DNA from: Actinomycetota bacterium
GTDB taxonomy: Bacteria; Actinomycetota; Thermoleophilia; Gaiellales; Gaiellaceae
Assembly (NCBI GenBank): GCA_013821525.1
Contig: JACDGR010000004.1
Coordinates: 1-35,904 of the forward strand
Direction of reading: 5' to 3'
Length of the DNA: 35,904 nt
In this document: one piece after another, positions 1 to 7,541 of the stretch
How positions within the stretch are numbered: the stretch's first letter is position 1
Layout of the letters: every line of letters begins with the position of its first letter
Notes under the pieces: generated by a model
Seen by the model: only the letters and a program-made list of their open reading frames with translations
What the model was told of the DNA's origin: nothing
Database searches by the model: none
Program-made: the position numbers and the translations under genes

Positions 1-19
1 AGCCGGAAGCGCTAGCGGT

Positions 20-307
20 TCAGTTCCGGTCGTCGATCGCCAGCGCGCCGAATTCGGCGGGGTTGATGCCGAGCTTTAGGCACAAGCTCCGAACGACCGA
101 CGGCGTTACATCATCATCCGGTCCTAGGCTCTGAAGATGGGCGGTCACCACGTTCCCGTTCACCACTCGAACGAGGTACGTGAAATTCTCGGGGCCCCGC
201 TCGCCGCTGTAAGTCTTGCCGAGGGTCACTTGCCTGCACCCGTATCGCTCGACCAAGCGCGCGAGCAACGCCCCGAACGCTACGGGCGGACCGTTCGGAT
301 AAGGCAC
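20..307 (-). CDS. HicA-like small protein, degenerate toxin candidate
   Basis: 95 aa, GTG start three bases after the stop of the HicB-like gene, so the two are co-translated. The layout (an N-terminal helix, a three-strand central part, then a basic helical end with VVRSLCLKLGI) resembles the double-stranded RNA-binding fold of HicA mRNA interferases, where a terminal R-x-I-L-K-x-A-G-I type helix follows a strand. The G-S-H-H active-site segment that normally carries the catalytic histidine is not seen; the aligned stretch reads SGERGPENFTYLV. It may be an inactive or diverged HicA, or a different small protein. Assignment rests on pairing and fold pattern, not on a clear family match. Confidence 0.5.
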   Translation of the reverse strand: MPYPNGPPVAFGALLARLVERYGCRQVTLGKTYSGERGPENFTYLVRVVNGNVVTAHLQSLGPDDDVTPSVVRSLCLKLGINPAEFGALAIDDRN

Positions 308-310
308 GAA

Positions 311-652
311 CTACACCCCTCGGGCGAATCGAGCCGAGATGTGGGGCACCTCGTGCATCATCGCCTCGTCGGGTTTGCCCCGTGTAATCACGAGGCTGAG
401 CGTCGACTCGGACGCGTTGTACTCATCCTCGTATTCCTTCGGGGCCGGTGGCACCGCGTACGGATCGAGGCCCTGCTCTTCGCATGACAGGATGTGTCCA
501 ACGATCATGCGCCGCACCTCGTAGAGGATTTCGTCGATGCTCGATGCTTGTGCCGCAAGGTCGTGCTCTAGGACCTGCGCAACCCATCGATAGCTTCCAT
601 CCCGAACGACCTCGCGCCTGATCAAGACACGGGCCTCGGTCGTGGTTTCCAT
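311..652 (-). CDS. HicB-like antitoxin-family protein
   Basis: 113 aa, ATG at 650-652. Residues about 20-60 (W-V-A-Q-V-L-E-H-D followed by S-I-D-E-I-L-Y-E-V-R-R) match the pattern of the HicB partial RNase H fold, in which a substrate-like beta hairpin is followed by an amphipathic helix. No separate ribbon-helix-helix or Xre DNA-binding domain is visible in the C-terminal half, which is acidic. The HicA-like gene follows directly. It sits downstream of the lysis cassette, a usual place for phage moron genes. A poorly conserved TATAGG lies just upstream of the start and could be a promoter element; this is uncertain. Confidence 0.6.
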   Translation of the reverse strand: METTTEARVLIRREVVRDGSYRWVAQVLEHDLAAQASSIDEILYEVRRMIVGHILSCEEQGLDPYAVPPAPKEYEDEYNASESTLSLVITRGKPDEAMMHEVPHISARFARGV

Positions 653-836
653 GCCTCAGCCTATACCGAACGCGAGGTCGGCGGGCCACTTCCCCATGTA
701 GGCGGGATCCGGAGCGGTGCGGCATCTCCACCGTGCTACGCTTCAACTTGCCGTCAGGGCATCACGGATTGGGGTTTCCCGGTCGGAGCAAGGCTCGACG
801 CATCAGGCGCCGGGCCTTTGCTTTATCCGCGGTAGG

Positions 837-1139
837 TCACCGCCCGCTCGTGTACACCTGTAGTCGGATCGCCATGACAGCTACGGCGAACAGCACCGCG
901 TACAGCATGCCGCGAGACAGCCACAGGCTGCGCTCTGCGCTACGCAGCCGCTCCTCTAAGGGGTTCATGCGGTTCGCGTAGAAGAGCGCAGCACGCTCAT
1001 CCTGCGCGGCGATGTGCTGTGTTAGGCGCGCGTTGAAACCTTCGATCACCCGATCCACGTGGATCCGATCGCCATGCGTGATCGCCATGGGGCCAGTTTC
1101 CGCATTGGGATCGGCGCCCCAGCCGTTGAGGTCGGTCAC
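837..1139 (-). CDS. Small membrane protein downstream of the endolysin
   Basis: About 100 aa if started at the GTG at 1137-1139, which forms a GTGA overlap with the endolysin stop; an ATG at 1086-1088 giving 83 aa is the alternative. The central part is charged and helical (ERLRSAERSLWLSR) and one strongly hydrophobic membrane segment lies near the C-terminus (GMLYAVLFAVAVMAIRL), leaving a short tail of about six residues. Function is unknown. Position after the endolysin suggests a lysis accessory protein (holin, antiholin or spanin-like). A single anchor with an N-terminal coiled region fits an Rz-like inner-membrane part only in reverse topology, so that is not claimed. Confidence 0.6.
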   Translation of the reverse strand: MTDLNGWGADPNAETGPMAITHGDRIHVDRVIEGFNARLTQHIAAQDERAALFYANRMNPLEERLRSAERSLWLSRGMLYAVLFAVAVMAIRLQVYTSGR

Positions 1140-1732
1140 GGCCTGGACCGAATCCGCACCATCGCCGCTCGATGATTCCACTTCGGCCACACCGCATCGT
1201 GCTGGTCGACGCTCGCCCCGTGGTTTCGCGTCACACCGGGCCGGTGCCCGTTCGGCCCGTGGCACTCGAGGTAGATCACGTCGGCCCACTTCGGCGCGGC
1301 GGGATTCCACTTGGTCGCGTCGATGATGAGCCGCACATGCCCCATCATGTAGAACTGCTTCTCGGGGATCCGGATCGTCGGCGTGATCAGCAGGATACCC
1401 GGCGCCGGAATCGTGGCGAGCTCGCCGAGCTCGAGGTGACCGCCGCGGCGCGGGTCGGCATCCTCCAGCAGGCTATCCACGTTCAGGTCATCGCAGACCG
1501 TCGCCTGTGACTGGTCGTTGAAACCGCATCTAGATCTTCGAATCCGATACGCGAAACAAATCGCACCCGCGCAGTCCGAGCCCCACTTGCCGTCGCGGAA
1601 GGTCCACGGCACGCCGGGATGGCGCGGGTCGTACGTACCGGTCCCGAGCAGGTACTGGCCTCCGTTGCCCTCCACCGAGAGCATGCGGGTAACGGCCTCT
1701 TCCGCAGAGCACGGGGTGTCGCCGTCGGTCAC
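1136..1732 (-). CDS. Endolysin, NlpC/P60-like cysteine peptidase
   Basis: 198 aa from a GTG at 1730-1732 that overlaps the stop of the preceding gene (GTGA) and has GAGG eight bases upstream. A cysteine in the context S-D-C-A-G (about residue 54) followed by a helix is the nucleophile signature of the NlpC/P60-CHAP papain-like fold. A histidine in M-G-H-V-R-L (about 132) fits the second catalytic residue, and E-C-H-G (about 158) follows. Such enzymes cut peptide bonds in the cell wall. No signal peptide is visible, so a holin is expected to release it. Its place in a run of membrane and lipoprotein genes supports a lysis role. A tail-associated hydrolase is less likely because of the location. 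Confidence 0.75.
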   Translation of the reverse strand: MTDGDTPCSAEEAVTRMLSVEGNGGQYLLGTGTYDPRHPGVPWTFRDGKWGSDCAGAICFAYRIRRSRCGFNDQSQATVCDDLNVDSLLEDADPRRGGHLELGELATIPAPGILLITPTIRIPEKQFYMMGHVRLIIDATKWNPAAPKWADVIYLECHGPNGHRPGVTRNHGASVDQHDAVWPKWNHRAAMVRIRSRP

Positions 1733-1890
1733 TTGCGATGCCTCGGCGCTTTCGACCGTCCGAGCGCCGGGCAGACGCGCTTCGAATGGCCCGTTACGCC
1801 GCAACTCGAGCACGTGTTCTTCGCTCGCATGGGCCGGTCCTGATCGCGCTCGACGAGCCCGGCCTCGACGAGCGCCACGAGATCAATCAC
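1729..1890 (-). CDS. 53-residue zinc-knuckle protein
   Basis: Short gene with start GTG at 1888-1890, overlapping the stop of the upstream gene by eight bases, and its own stop overlapping the endolysin start (GTGA). The C-terminal half contains C-x2-C-x3-G-H-x4-C (CSSCGVTGHSKRVCP), the spacing of a CCHC zinc knuckle as found in retroviral nucleocapsids, with a basic tail. The N-terminal half is a short helix. Such knuckles bind single-stranded nucleic acid. A role inside a lysis operon is not obvious. Double coupling through overlaps and the intact metal motif argue that it is a real gene. Confidence 0.6.
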   Translation of the reverse strand: MIDLVALVEAGLVERDQDRPMRAKNTCSSCGVTGHSKRVCPALGRSKAPRHRK

Positions 1891-2101
1891 GTGCGTCCTT
1901 GAACTTCTCGTCGAGGGCCGCGTCGGCCTTGGCATCATCTTCCGCGAACGCCACGGGCAGCGCCTCGAGCATCGCGGCGATATGCGCCAACGATTCGCTG
2001 ACGGATACGGTGCCAGCTTTGGCGGATTGATAGGCGGATACGGCGCGTTCAATGACGGCGCCGAGCGCGGTGGCGAGAGCGACCTCGTCTTCGATTTTCA
2101 T
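1883..2101 (-). CDS. Small acidic helical protein, unknown
   Basis: 72 aa, ATG at 2099-2101 forming an ATGA overlap with the lipoprotein stop. The product is alanine-rich, acidic and predicted fully helical, without a membrane segment or signal peptide. No family recognised. It belongs to the lysis-region operon by coupling. Confidence 0.55.
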   Translation of the reverse strand: MKIEDEVALATALGAVIERAVSAYQSAKAGTVSVSESLAHIAAMLEALPVAFAEDDAKADAALDEKFKDARD

Positions 2102-2451
2102 GGCGTAACTCCGATCGATTTCAGCGCCTGCTCCACTGCGATCCCGTACTGCAACGCAGCCGCGAGGCTGGACGCGTTGTCCAGCTTCCAAGCTGCCGCC
2201 ACGGCTCGGTACGCCGCGACCACCGCCACGAGCACCTTGGCTCGCTCGGCCCGGTACTTCGCCAGCGTCGCATCACACGCCGCTTTGCCGTCAGCCACGG
2301 GGCAGGCCGCAACGATGGCGAGCTGATGCTCGCCGTCGAAAGCCACGAACATGACCTGTGCGGCGTCCAAGCTGGCCGTGGTCGTGCTCAGAGCCGTGTG
2401 TCTCGCCGTGGCCGAGCACGCGACGAGCGCGACGAGGATCAACGCCTTCAC
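2098..2451 (-). CDS. Putative phage lipoprotein
   Basis: 117 aa, GTG start at 2449-2451 in a GTGA overlap with the upstream holin-like gene. The first 12 residues (MKALILVALVAC) are a very short hydrophobic signal ending in a lipobox-like L-V-A-C, so the mature protein would be lipid-anchored at a cysteine at position 12. The rest is alanine-rich and helical with two further cysteines. In a lysis cassette, an outer-membrane lipoprotein is compatible with a spanin (Rz1 or unimolecular) role, but no proline-rich Rz1 signature is present. It could also be a moron lipoprotein, for example one used for superinfection exclusion. Confidence 0.6.
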   Translation of the reverse strand: MKALILVALVACSATARHTALSTTTASLDAAQVMFVAFDGEHQLAIVAACPVADGKAACDATLAKYRAERAKVLVAVVAAYRAVAAAWKLDNASSLAAALQYGIAVEQALKSIGVTP

Positions 2452-2807
2452 AGCGCCACCATCGGTTCATCCTTGGCCATCGTGTCGTGCGGGACCACCG
2501 GGTCCATGCTCGCCGCGCTCTCGGCGTTGATCTTCGCCGCAGTGGCGCCGTGGTCAGCGATGCCTTGCGACAGGATGTACGCCGCGGCCGCGCCTACAAA
2601 CAGCGCTAGCTTCTGCGGATCGACCTCGAATCCGAGCACGCCGACGATGGGCGAGAGCACCACGACGAGCGCCGTCACGATGAATGCGAGAAATTTCTTA
2701 CTGGCGAGCAGCTGGGTCAGTACGTCTTTCACGGGCGGGTCCTTTGGTGGGGGAGGCGGTGGCAGGAGTGGCTTACGGAATCGAGCGGTGATCGTGTCGT
2801 CGCTCAT
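2448..2807 (-). CDS. Holin-like membrane protein
   Basis: 119 aa from the ATG at 2805-2807 that overlaps the EAL gene stop (ATGA). An N-terminal cytosolic-looking part contains six consecutive prolines. Two hydrophobic segments follow (about residues 36-58 and 66-83), separated by a short F-E-V-D-P-Q loop, and then an Ala-rich, Met-containing tail. The two-helix hairpin, size and position three genes before the endolysin suggest a class II holin or a related phage membrane protein. Sequence alone does not prove pore formation. Confidence 0.6.
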   Translation of the reverse strand: MSDDTITARFRKPLLPPPPPPKDPPVKDVLTQLLASKKFLAFIVTALVVVLSPIVGVLGFEVDPQKLALFVGAAAAYILSQGIADHGATAAKINAESAASMDPVVPHDTMAKDEPMVAL

Positions 2808-3547
2808 GCGAATTGGCCGGTTGGACGACCGACGAGGTAGCCCTGAACCAATCGAATGCCGCACGCGCGACACGCCTCGAGCTCGGCTTGCGTCTCGACG
2901 CCCTCGGCGATGACCGCGATCCCGACCTCGTTGCAGAACCGGGTGATCGCGGCGACGAGCTTGAGCCGTCGTGGAATCTGATCCATGCCTCGGATCATCG
3001 TCATGTCGAGTTTGACGATCTCGGGCTCGAACGCGATCAGCGCCTCGAGCTCCGAGTGTCCGGTGCCGTAGTCATCGAGCGCGACCCGATACCCGACGCA
3101 CCGGAGCCGGCCGATCTTCTCGAAGCCCTCGTCGAGATCGATCCGCACGTGCTCGGTGAGCTCGAGCACCACTCGCCCGGCATGCCGAGACAGCATTGAA
3201 TCGGTCGCGTATAGCTCCTCATCGTCGAGCTCGCCGCCGTGCACGTTCACGAACAGGTGAACGTGCACGGGCATCAGGTGAATCACGCCGGCGAGGTACG
3301 CGCGGATCGCGCGCCCGAGCTCGTGAAGCCGCCCGAGGTGGATCGCCGCCTCGATGAAGGTCTCGGGCTGTCCGAGCTGCGCATCGTTGCAACGCAGCAG
3401 CGCCTCGTAGCCGTAGACCTCGAGCGTGTCGACGTGCGCGATTCGCTGGAAATCCATGCGCAGGGTGGAGAGAGCGGCGTCGAATTGGGCGTGGGTTGCG
3501 GCCGTCCCGCCGAGCAGATCCGAGATAGACGGATCGTCGTCGGCCAT
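2804..3547 (-). CDS. EAL-domain cyclic-di-GMP phosphodiesterase
   Basis: 247 aa, single EAL domain filling almost the whole protein, no GGDEF, PAS or membrane part. All hallmark residues are visible: Y-G-Y-E-A-L (E48), F-V-N-V (N101), E-L-T-E (E129, E132), A-L-D-D-Y-G-T-G (D158, D159), V-K-L-D (K179), A-E-G-V-E-T (E215, E218) and Q-G-Y (Q235). In this family these coordinate two metals and hydrolyse c-di-GMP to pGpG. An active enzyme is therefore expected. Start ATG at 3545-3547 forms TGATG with the preceding stop; an in-frame GTG at 3556 is possible. It is embedded in the phage lysis operon, which is unusual. It may lower host c-di-GMP (biofilm, motility, lysis timing) or attack a defence signal; both ideas are inference. 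Confidence 0.92.
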   Translation of the reverse strand: MADDDPSISDLLGGTAATHAQFDAALSTLRMDFQRIAHVDTLEVYGYEALLRCNDAQLGQPETFIEAAIHLGRLHELGRAIRAYLAGVIHLMPVHVHLFVNVHGGELDDEELYATDSMLSRHAGRVVLELTEHVRIDLDEGFEKIGRLRCVGYRVALDDYGTGHSELEALIAFEPEIVKLDMTMIRGMDQIPRRLKLVAAITRFCNEVGIAVIAEGVETQAELEACRACGIRLVQGYLVGRPTGQFA

Positions 3548-4023
3548 CAGCTGCACCCGTGCACGAGTGCGGTGATGACTGCGGCGACCGCGATGCCCAG
3601 CGCCGTGATGATCGGGACGATCATCTTGCCGCGCCGCTCGCTCGCCGCGTCGGTCTTCGCGGTGATGTCGACGATCGTGGTCAGCTTGGTTTCGATCTCG
3701 ATGTACCGCTCGCGGATCCTCTGGACCTCAAGCTTCTGAGCTTCGTCGGCGAGTTGCGATGCCTGCCGAAACTCGCGGAGCGCTCGCCAGAGCTCGGGCT
3801 CGGTGCCAACCGGCGTGTGCGACTCGAAACTGAATTCGCCGCGCGGCACCGTGGGCGGCGGCTCGGTTAGGCCGACGCCGCGGGGAGGGGTGCGAACGCG
3901 CAAGGTCTCGCCACGGTCGCCGAGAATTGTGCCGGGTCGCTGCGGACGCGGCGGCCTTGGCTCCTGCGGTGGAGCCCAACGTCCAACGGTCGGCGGCGGC
4001 CGAGGTTTCCGATCATCCGACAC
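3547..4023 (-). CDS. Proline-rich, single-anchor membrane protein
   Basis: 158 aa, GTG start at 4021-4023. The first 65 residues are proline and arginine rich; residues about 75-125 form a charged helix likely to coil (A-L-R-E-F-R-Q-A to I-E-T-K-L-T-T-I); a hydrophobic segment (MIVPIITALGIAVAAVITAL) ends the protein with a short tail. No Shine-Dalgarno sequence precedes the start; the leader carries the repeated TAATCCCGGAGCC motif on its strand. Function unknown. Opening position in the lysis block and tail anchor suggest a membrane-associated lysis or host-takeover protein. Confidence 0.65.
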   Translation of the reverse strand: MSDDRKPRPPPTVGRWAPPQEPRPPRPQRPGTILGDRGETLRVRTPPRGVGLTEPPPTVPRGEFSFESHTPVGTEPELWRALREFRQASQLADEAQKLEVQRIRERYIEIETKLTTIVDITAKTDAASERRGKMIVPIITALGIAVAAVITALVHGCS

Positions 4024-4055
4024 GTAAGGTGGAGGGTGACGGGGGTGAGCAGGCA

Positions 4056-4068
4056 GGCTCCGGGATTA
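4056..4068 (-). promoter_or_regulatory. Recurrent leader motif, copy 1
   Basis: GGCTCCGGGATTA on the plus strand (TAATCCCGGAGCC on the transcribed minus strand), 32 nt upstream of the GTG at 4023. One of four copies placed 29 or 32 nt before leftward start codons. Role unknown: promoter, processing site or translational leader. Confidence 0.5.
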
Positions 4069-4071
4069 GGG

Positions 4072-4824
4072 CTACGGAACGGTCGTTACGTACTCAATTG
4101 AATCGATATACTGGGTGTTCGCGTTACCGCCCGATGTGACCGTAACGTAAAAGTTCGTAACGGTTCCCGCGACTACGTTTTCCGTGAGTCCGGTGATCGT
4201 TAACGCTTCAACGTTGCCGGTGTGTACCGCAGCGGTTTGCGTGGTCCCGAGTTGCGTTGAGGTAACGCCGCTCACGCCGACCGCATAAACGTCTTTGGTG
4301 GCGAGCATGGTCATGATGTCGCTAACCGAGAAGTTTTGGACATACACCGTGATGCTTTGAAGCTGTTCACCCTCTTCTAGGATCAGGTTGTAAACTGCCC
4401 GATCATTCGCGGCCTTGAACTGAATCTGGCTACCGTTGAAACGCGAAATCGTTTGGGATGATGGAACGGGATTAACGACGATACCCGCCGCGCCTGGCAT
4501 GCGCCTAACGCGCGTGCCTCGCTTGTACTTGCCCGTGCCGCTCACCGTAAAGTGCGCGTTCGCCGACGCGGTCGCGCCTGCAGTGAGCGTCGCGAGCCCG
4601 GTGACCCCGAGAGTGTTATCAAACGAGCTCGCCCCCTGAAACGCGCCGTCGCTCAAGTACTGGCACCACAGGTACAGAAACGCGAACAGCGTGTTGATCT
4701 CGCCGCTCGTCGGGATCTCCGAGTTGGCGAACCCGCTCGCCTTGTGACCCGCGGTGAGCGCGATCGTATTGACGAGACCCGTGTCCCACGTTGGTAGCTG
4801 TCCGACGGTTGGCTTGGTGCTCAT
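4072..4824 (-). CDS. Phage structural protein, probable tail fibre or appendage
   Basis: 250 aa, ATG at 4822-4824, three bases after the upstream gene. N-terminal 60 residues (N-T-I-A-L-T-A-G-H, then I-P-T-S-G-E-I-N-T-L-F-A-F-L-Y-L-W) look like a particle-attachment or oligomerisation segment. The rest is Gly, Thr, Ser, Val rich with beta-strand character typical of fibre domains. No enzymatic motif. It follows the DUF2612-like and fibre genes, so it is assigned to the distal baseplate or fibre complex. Confidence 0.6.
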   Translation of the reverse strand: MSTKPTVGQLPTWDTGLVNTIALTAGHKASGFANSEIPTSGEINTLFAFLYLWCQYLSDGAFQGASSFDNTLGVTGLATLTAGATASANAHFTVSGTGKYKRGTRVRRMPGAAGIVVNPVPSSQTISRFNGSQIQFKAANDRAVYNLILEEGEQLQSITVYVQNFSVSDIMTMLATKDVYAVGVSGVTSTQLGTTQTAAVHTGNVEALTITGLTENVVAGTVTNFYVTVTSGGNANTQYIDSIEYVTTVP

Positions 4825-4827
4825 GAG

Positions 4828-5325
4828 TTATCCGATCCCGGCTGCGAGGTTTCCGACGTCCCATCCGGGACCTGCATCGAGCTTGAACGCTGCCGCCGTC
4901 GCAACGCTCGACCACTGCACGACAAGCCGCACGCCGGCTGCAGCGGCCGCCGCCACGAACGACACCAAGATGGCCGCGGTTGAATCCGTGATCACGCCAA
5001 CGATGCGCATACGAATCGTTGCCGCGCCCTCTTGGCTGATCCGGATCTGCAACGTCGTATCCGTCAGCACCAGCCGAGCGATCGTCAGCAGGTCCTCATA
5101 TCGGCCTTTGCTGTTGTTCGTCGATATGCGCGCGCGGATGTAGCGGCTGTAATCCGCGTCGGTCGTGCCGTCGCGCGGTTGGTTAACGAGCTTGCCGAGC
5201 GCGTCGAGCTGCACGCCGACGGCTGTTCCGACCTGCCGTTGCATGAGCAGCTGCCACAGCGCCGACTCGAGCGCTTGGATCGGTGTGACGTACGCGGTGA
5301 GCGTCGCCGCGATAAACGGCTTCAT
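4828..5325 (-). CDS. DUF2612-type baseplate/tail protein
   Basis: 165 aa, ATG at 5323-5325, overlapping the stop of the large gene upstream (ATGA). The segment with G-V-Q-L-D-A-L-G-K-L-V-N-Q-P-R followed by D-Y-R-R-type residues (here Y-S-R-Y-I-R-A-R-I) is the core signature of DUF2612 and gpI-like tail proteins, which sit next to baseplate J proteins. The Ala-rich part (V-S-F-V-A-A-A-A-A-A-G-V) is also typical. It probably links the baseplate wedge to fibres. Confidence 0.75.
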   Translation of the reverse strand: MKPFIAATLTAYVTPIQALESALWQLLMQRQVGTAVGVQLDALGKLVNQPRDGTTDADYSRYIRARISTNNSKGRYEDLLTIARLVLTDTTLQIRISQEGAATIRMRIVGVITDSTAAILVSFVAAAAAAGVRLVVQWSSVATAAAFKLDAGPGWDVGNLAAGIG

Positions 5326-7541
5326 GAGTCCTGCTCGAACATGCGGGAAAAGGCCTCGGCCACGTGATCGGGCACGTCGACGCCGGGAACGGGTACTAAA
5401 GTGAGCGGACCTGCTAGGCCTACCAATCGATCGAACGAGCTATCGAACGAGCTATCAAAGGAGCCCGTTGGATAGTCGATATCGAACGAGCTCGCGAAGG
5501 ATCGGTCAAACGTCCTGCTCGACGGTGCCGCCGGAGTGAACGTGGTCGCCGAGGTCTCGACGCTGTACAGACGTGCGCCGCTAACATCGCTCACCGGGCC
5601 CGCCGCCATGAACAGCGTGTGCCCGTCGCTCGCGAATCCCGATACGACGATAGGGCCGATCGCGCTTAGGTCCTGGACCACCGTGGCAGTCAGTCCGTTG
5701 ATATCGACCGCGACGAGGTTGCTGCCCGACGTGATCCACACGTCGCCGTTAGGTCGCTGGCACGACGCGCCGAGCGTTCCTGTGATCGCAATCTCGGTGT
5801 ACGTAACGAGCGCCTGGGTCTGGACGTTGTACTTGTACAATCCGAGCTTGTTGCCCGAGCCCTGAACGATTCCCGTGATCACGCTCGCCGTCGACGACTT
5901 GTAAATGTTCCCGAGGTTCGCGACGCCTGCTAGCGGGGTGACCTGCGTGATGTAGTTTAGGTCGTAATCAAAGACGTAGAGAGGGGCGCTGCCCGAGCCC
6001 GAGAGCAGGAGCGTCGAGAACACGACGCGCGAGATGCCATCGAGCACAACCACGCTCGGCGACTGCCCCTTGGGCGACGCCACGATCCCCGACGGGATCA
6101 CGGCGGTCATCCCTGTCGCCGCATAGGTGCCAGCGAACGAGCCCAGTGATTTATCCCAATAGCCTACTCCGAGCCCGGTGCCGTTGCGTTCGCGGTCGCC
6201 TGAGCAATAGAGCCGCCCCGTGGTTCCGGCGCTCGCGCCCCAGGCCAGCGCGTTCGCATACTTGATCCCGGCGAACTGCGTGCCGTTGAGCCCGTAGTAG
6301 CCGATCAGGATCGGATTAACGTTGCCGTTGGAATTCCACGCCGCCGACGGGTCGTACTTGAACAGCACGCCGTTGGGGTAACCAGCGATGTAGACTGTGC
6401 CGCCGACGTTCAGCCGAGGCCCTTGGCTAACCGCGGTGTTGGTCCAGACGCCATACCAAGTGACCGTGCCGGCAGGCTCGACGTCCTGAAAGAACCCGCT
6501 GTACTGCGACGTGTTGCCGATGACGCCGCTGTTTGGCAACGACGCGACGAGCGATTCGATCGCGACCGGCAGCACGTAATTCAGCGCGTAATTGACGTAC
6601 GTGTACGCACCGGTCGAGCCCGCACGCCAACCAACCTTGCCGGCGCCGCCGTCGATATCGAGCTGAGGCGGCGTCCCGGTGAGCGGGTTACTTTGCGGCG
6701 TTACGTTGCGACCGGTGACCGGAGGCGAACCACCGGCCGTGTACGTGTACATCGCGCCGTCGAGGCACCACGACTGCGTGCGCACGTTGTTCGGTTGTCC
6801 CAGCGCCGTGTCAATGATCGCGGTCCAGCCTTGGCCAACGATGTCAACGAACTGGATGTTTCCGGTGCTCGTGACCTCGTAGAGCTTGGTCGCGGTGCCC
6901 GTCGTGATGTTGAGCGCCCACAGCTGCCACGGGTTCTGGCCGAACGCGACGTAGATCCACTTGCTCGAGGTGCTCGTGTCGGGCGCGAGCCGGTACGCGT
7001 ACGTCGTGAAGCCGGCAGCATTGCTATCGCCGACGTAGCCGATGATCGTCTGCGCGAGCGTGGTCGGGTTCGTGACCACGATGCACGCCGGGCGATTCGC
7101 GCTCTCCTGTGTCCCCATGTAGAGCAGGCCCGCGGTGTCGAAGATCGCCGAGTAGAACGTAGTCGACGCGTCCGGGTTCTGCGCCGGCGATTCCGTGATC
7201 TGTGCGAGCTCGTGGATCTGCTCGTCGGTCGGGTCGTAGTACGCAGTCGACGGGCCGAACAGCGGGAAGAAGATCCGACCGTTCGCCGCGCGCAGTTGAT
7301 TCGTGTACTGGTAGAGCAGGCTTGGATAGAGGTGCGTCGTGGTGTTGTAGAGCGTCGTGACCGGAGCGGTGCCGGTCAGATTCGAAACAACGGCCCACTC
7401 CACGGGCACGCCTACGCCGCCGTCAAAACACCCGGAGATGTAGTTCCATCCCGTGTTGGCGGCGTTCCGGGAGAGCGCTGTCGTGAACTGGCGAGAGACG
7501 CTGACCGGGATGCCGTGATCAATGATCGACGGCGTCGGCAT
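5322..7541 (-). CDS. Large tail/appendage protein with SFD-repeat C-terminus
   Basis: 739 aa, ATG at 7539-7541. The body is rich in Gly, Thr, Tyr and Asn with repeated blade-like stretches (for example L-Y-M-G-T-Q, V-T-N-P-T-T, T-G-T-A-T-K-L-Y-E-V, L-Y-V-F-D-Y-D). These suggest a beta-propeller or similar repeated beta fold, as in receptor-binding or carbohydrate-contacting tail proteins. Near the C-terminus a low-complexity tract repeats S-F-D/S-S-F-D, then a short acidic helical end. No catalytic motif recognised. Placement between the short fibre gene and the DUF2612 gene supports a host-recognition component; the exact role is unknown. Confidence 0.65.
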   Translation of the reverse strand: MPTPSIIDHGIPVSVSRQFTTALSRNAANTGWNYISGCFDGGVGVPVEWAVVSNLTGTAPVTTLYNTTTHLYPSLLYQYTNQLRAANGRIFFPLFGPSTAYYDPTDEQIHELAQITESPAQNPDASTTFYSAIFDTAGLLYMGTQESANRPACIVVTNPTTLAQTIIGYVGDSNAAGFTTYAYRLAPDTSTSSKWIYVAFGQNPWQLWALNITTGTATKLYEVTSTGNIQFVDIVGQGWTAIIDTALGQPNNVRTQSWCLDGAMYTYTAGGSPPVTGRNVTPQSNPLTGTPPQLDIDGGAGKVGWRAGSTGAYTYVNYALNYVLPVAIESLVASLPNSGVIGNTSQYSGFFQDVEPAGTVTWYGVWTNTAVSQGPRLNVGGTVYIAGYPNGVLFKYDPSAAWNSNGNVNPILIGYYGLNGTQFAGIKYANALAWGASAGTTGRLYCSGDRERNGTGLGVGYWDKSLGSFAGTYAATGMTAVIPSGIVASPKGQSPSVVVLDGISRVVFSTLLLSGSGSAPLYVFDYDLNYITQVTPLAGVANLGNIYKSSTASVITGIVQGSGNKLGLYKYNVQTQALVTYTEIAITGTLGASCQRPNGDVWITSGSNLVAVDINGLTATVVQDLSAIGPIVVSGFASDGHTLFMAAGPVSDVSGARLYSVETSATTFTPAAPSSRTFDRSFASSFDIDYPTGSFDSSFDSSFDRLVGLAGPLTLVPVPGVDVPDHVAEAFSRMFEQDS
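5427..5511 (-). repeat. SFD-coding short tandem repeats
   Basis: The 12-base unit ATCGAACGAGCT (plus strand) recurs exactly or with a few changes about four to five times, encoding S-F-D and S-S-F-D steps on the minus strand near the C-terminus of the large tail protein. A related tract is in the neck gene at 17823-17857. Confidence 0.7.

Noticed and set aside
653-836. Coding capacity or terminator between the HicB-like gene and the membrane protein
   Set aside because: Only short frames without ribosome binding sites and weak, imperfect inverted repeats were seen.
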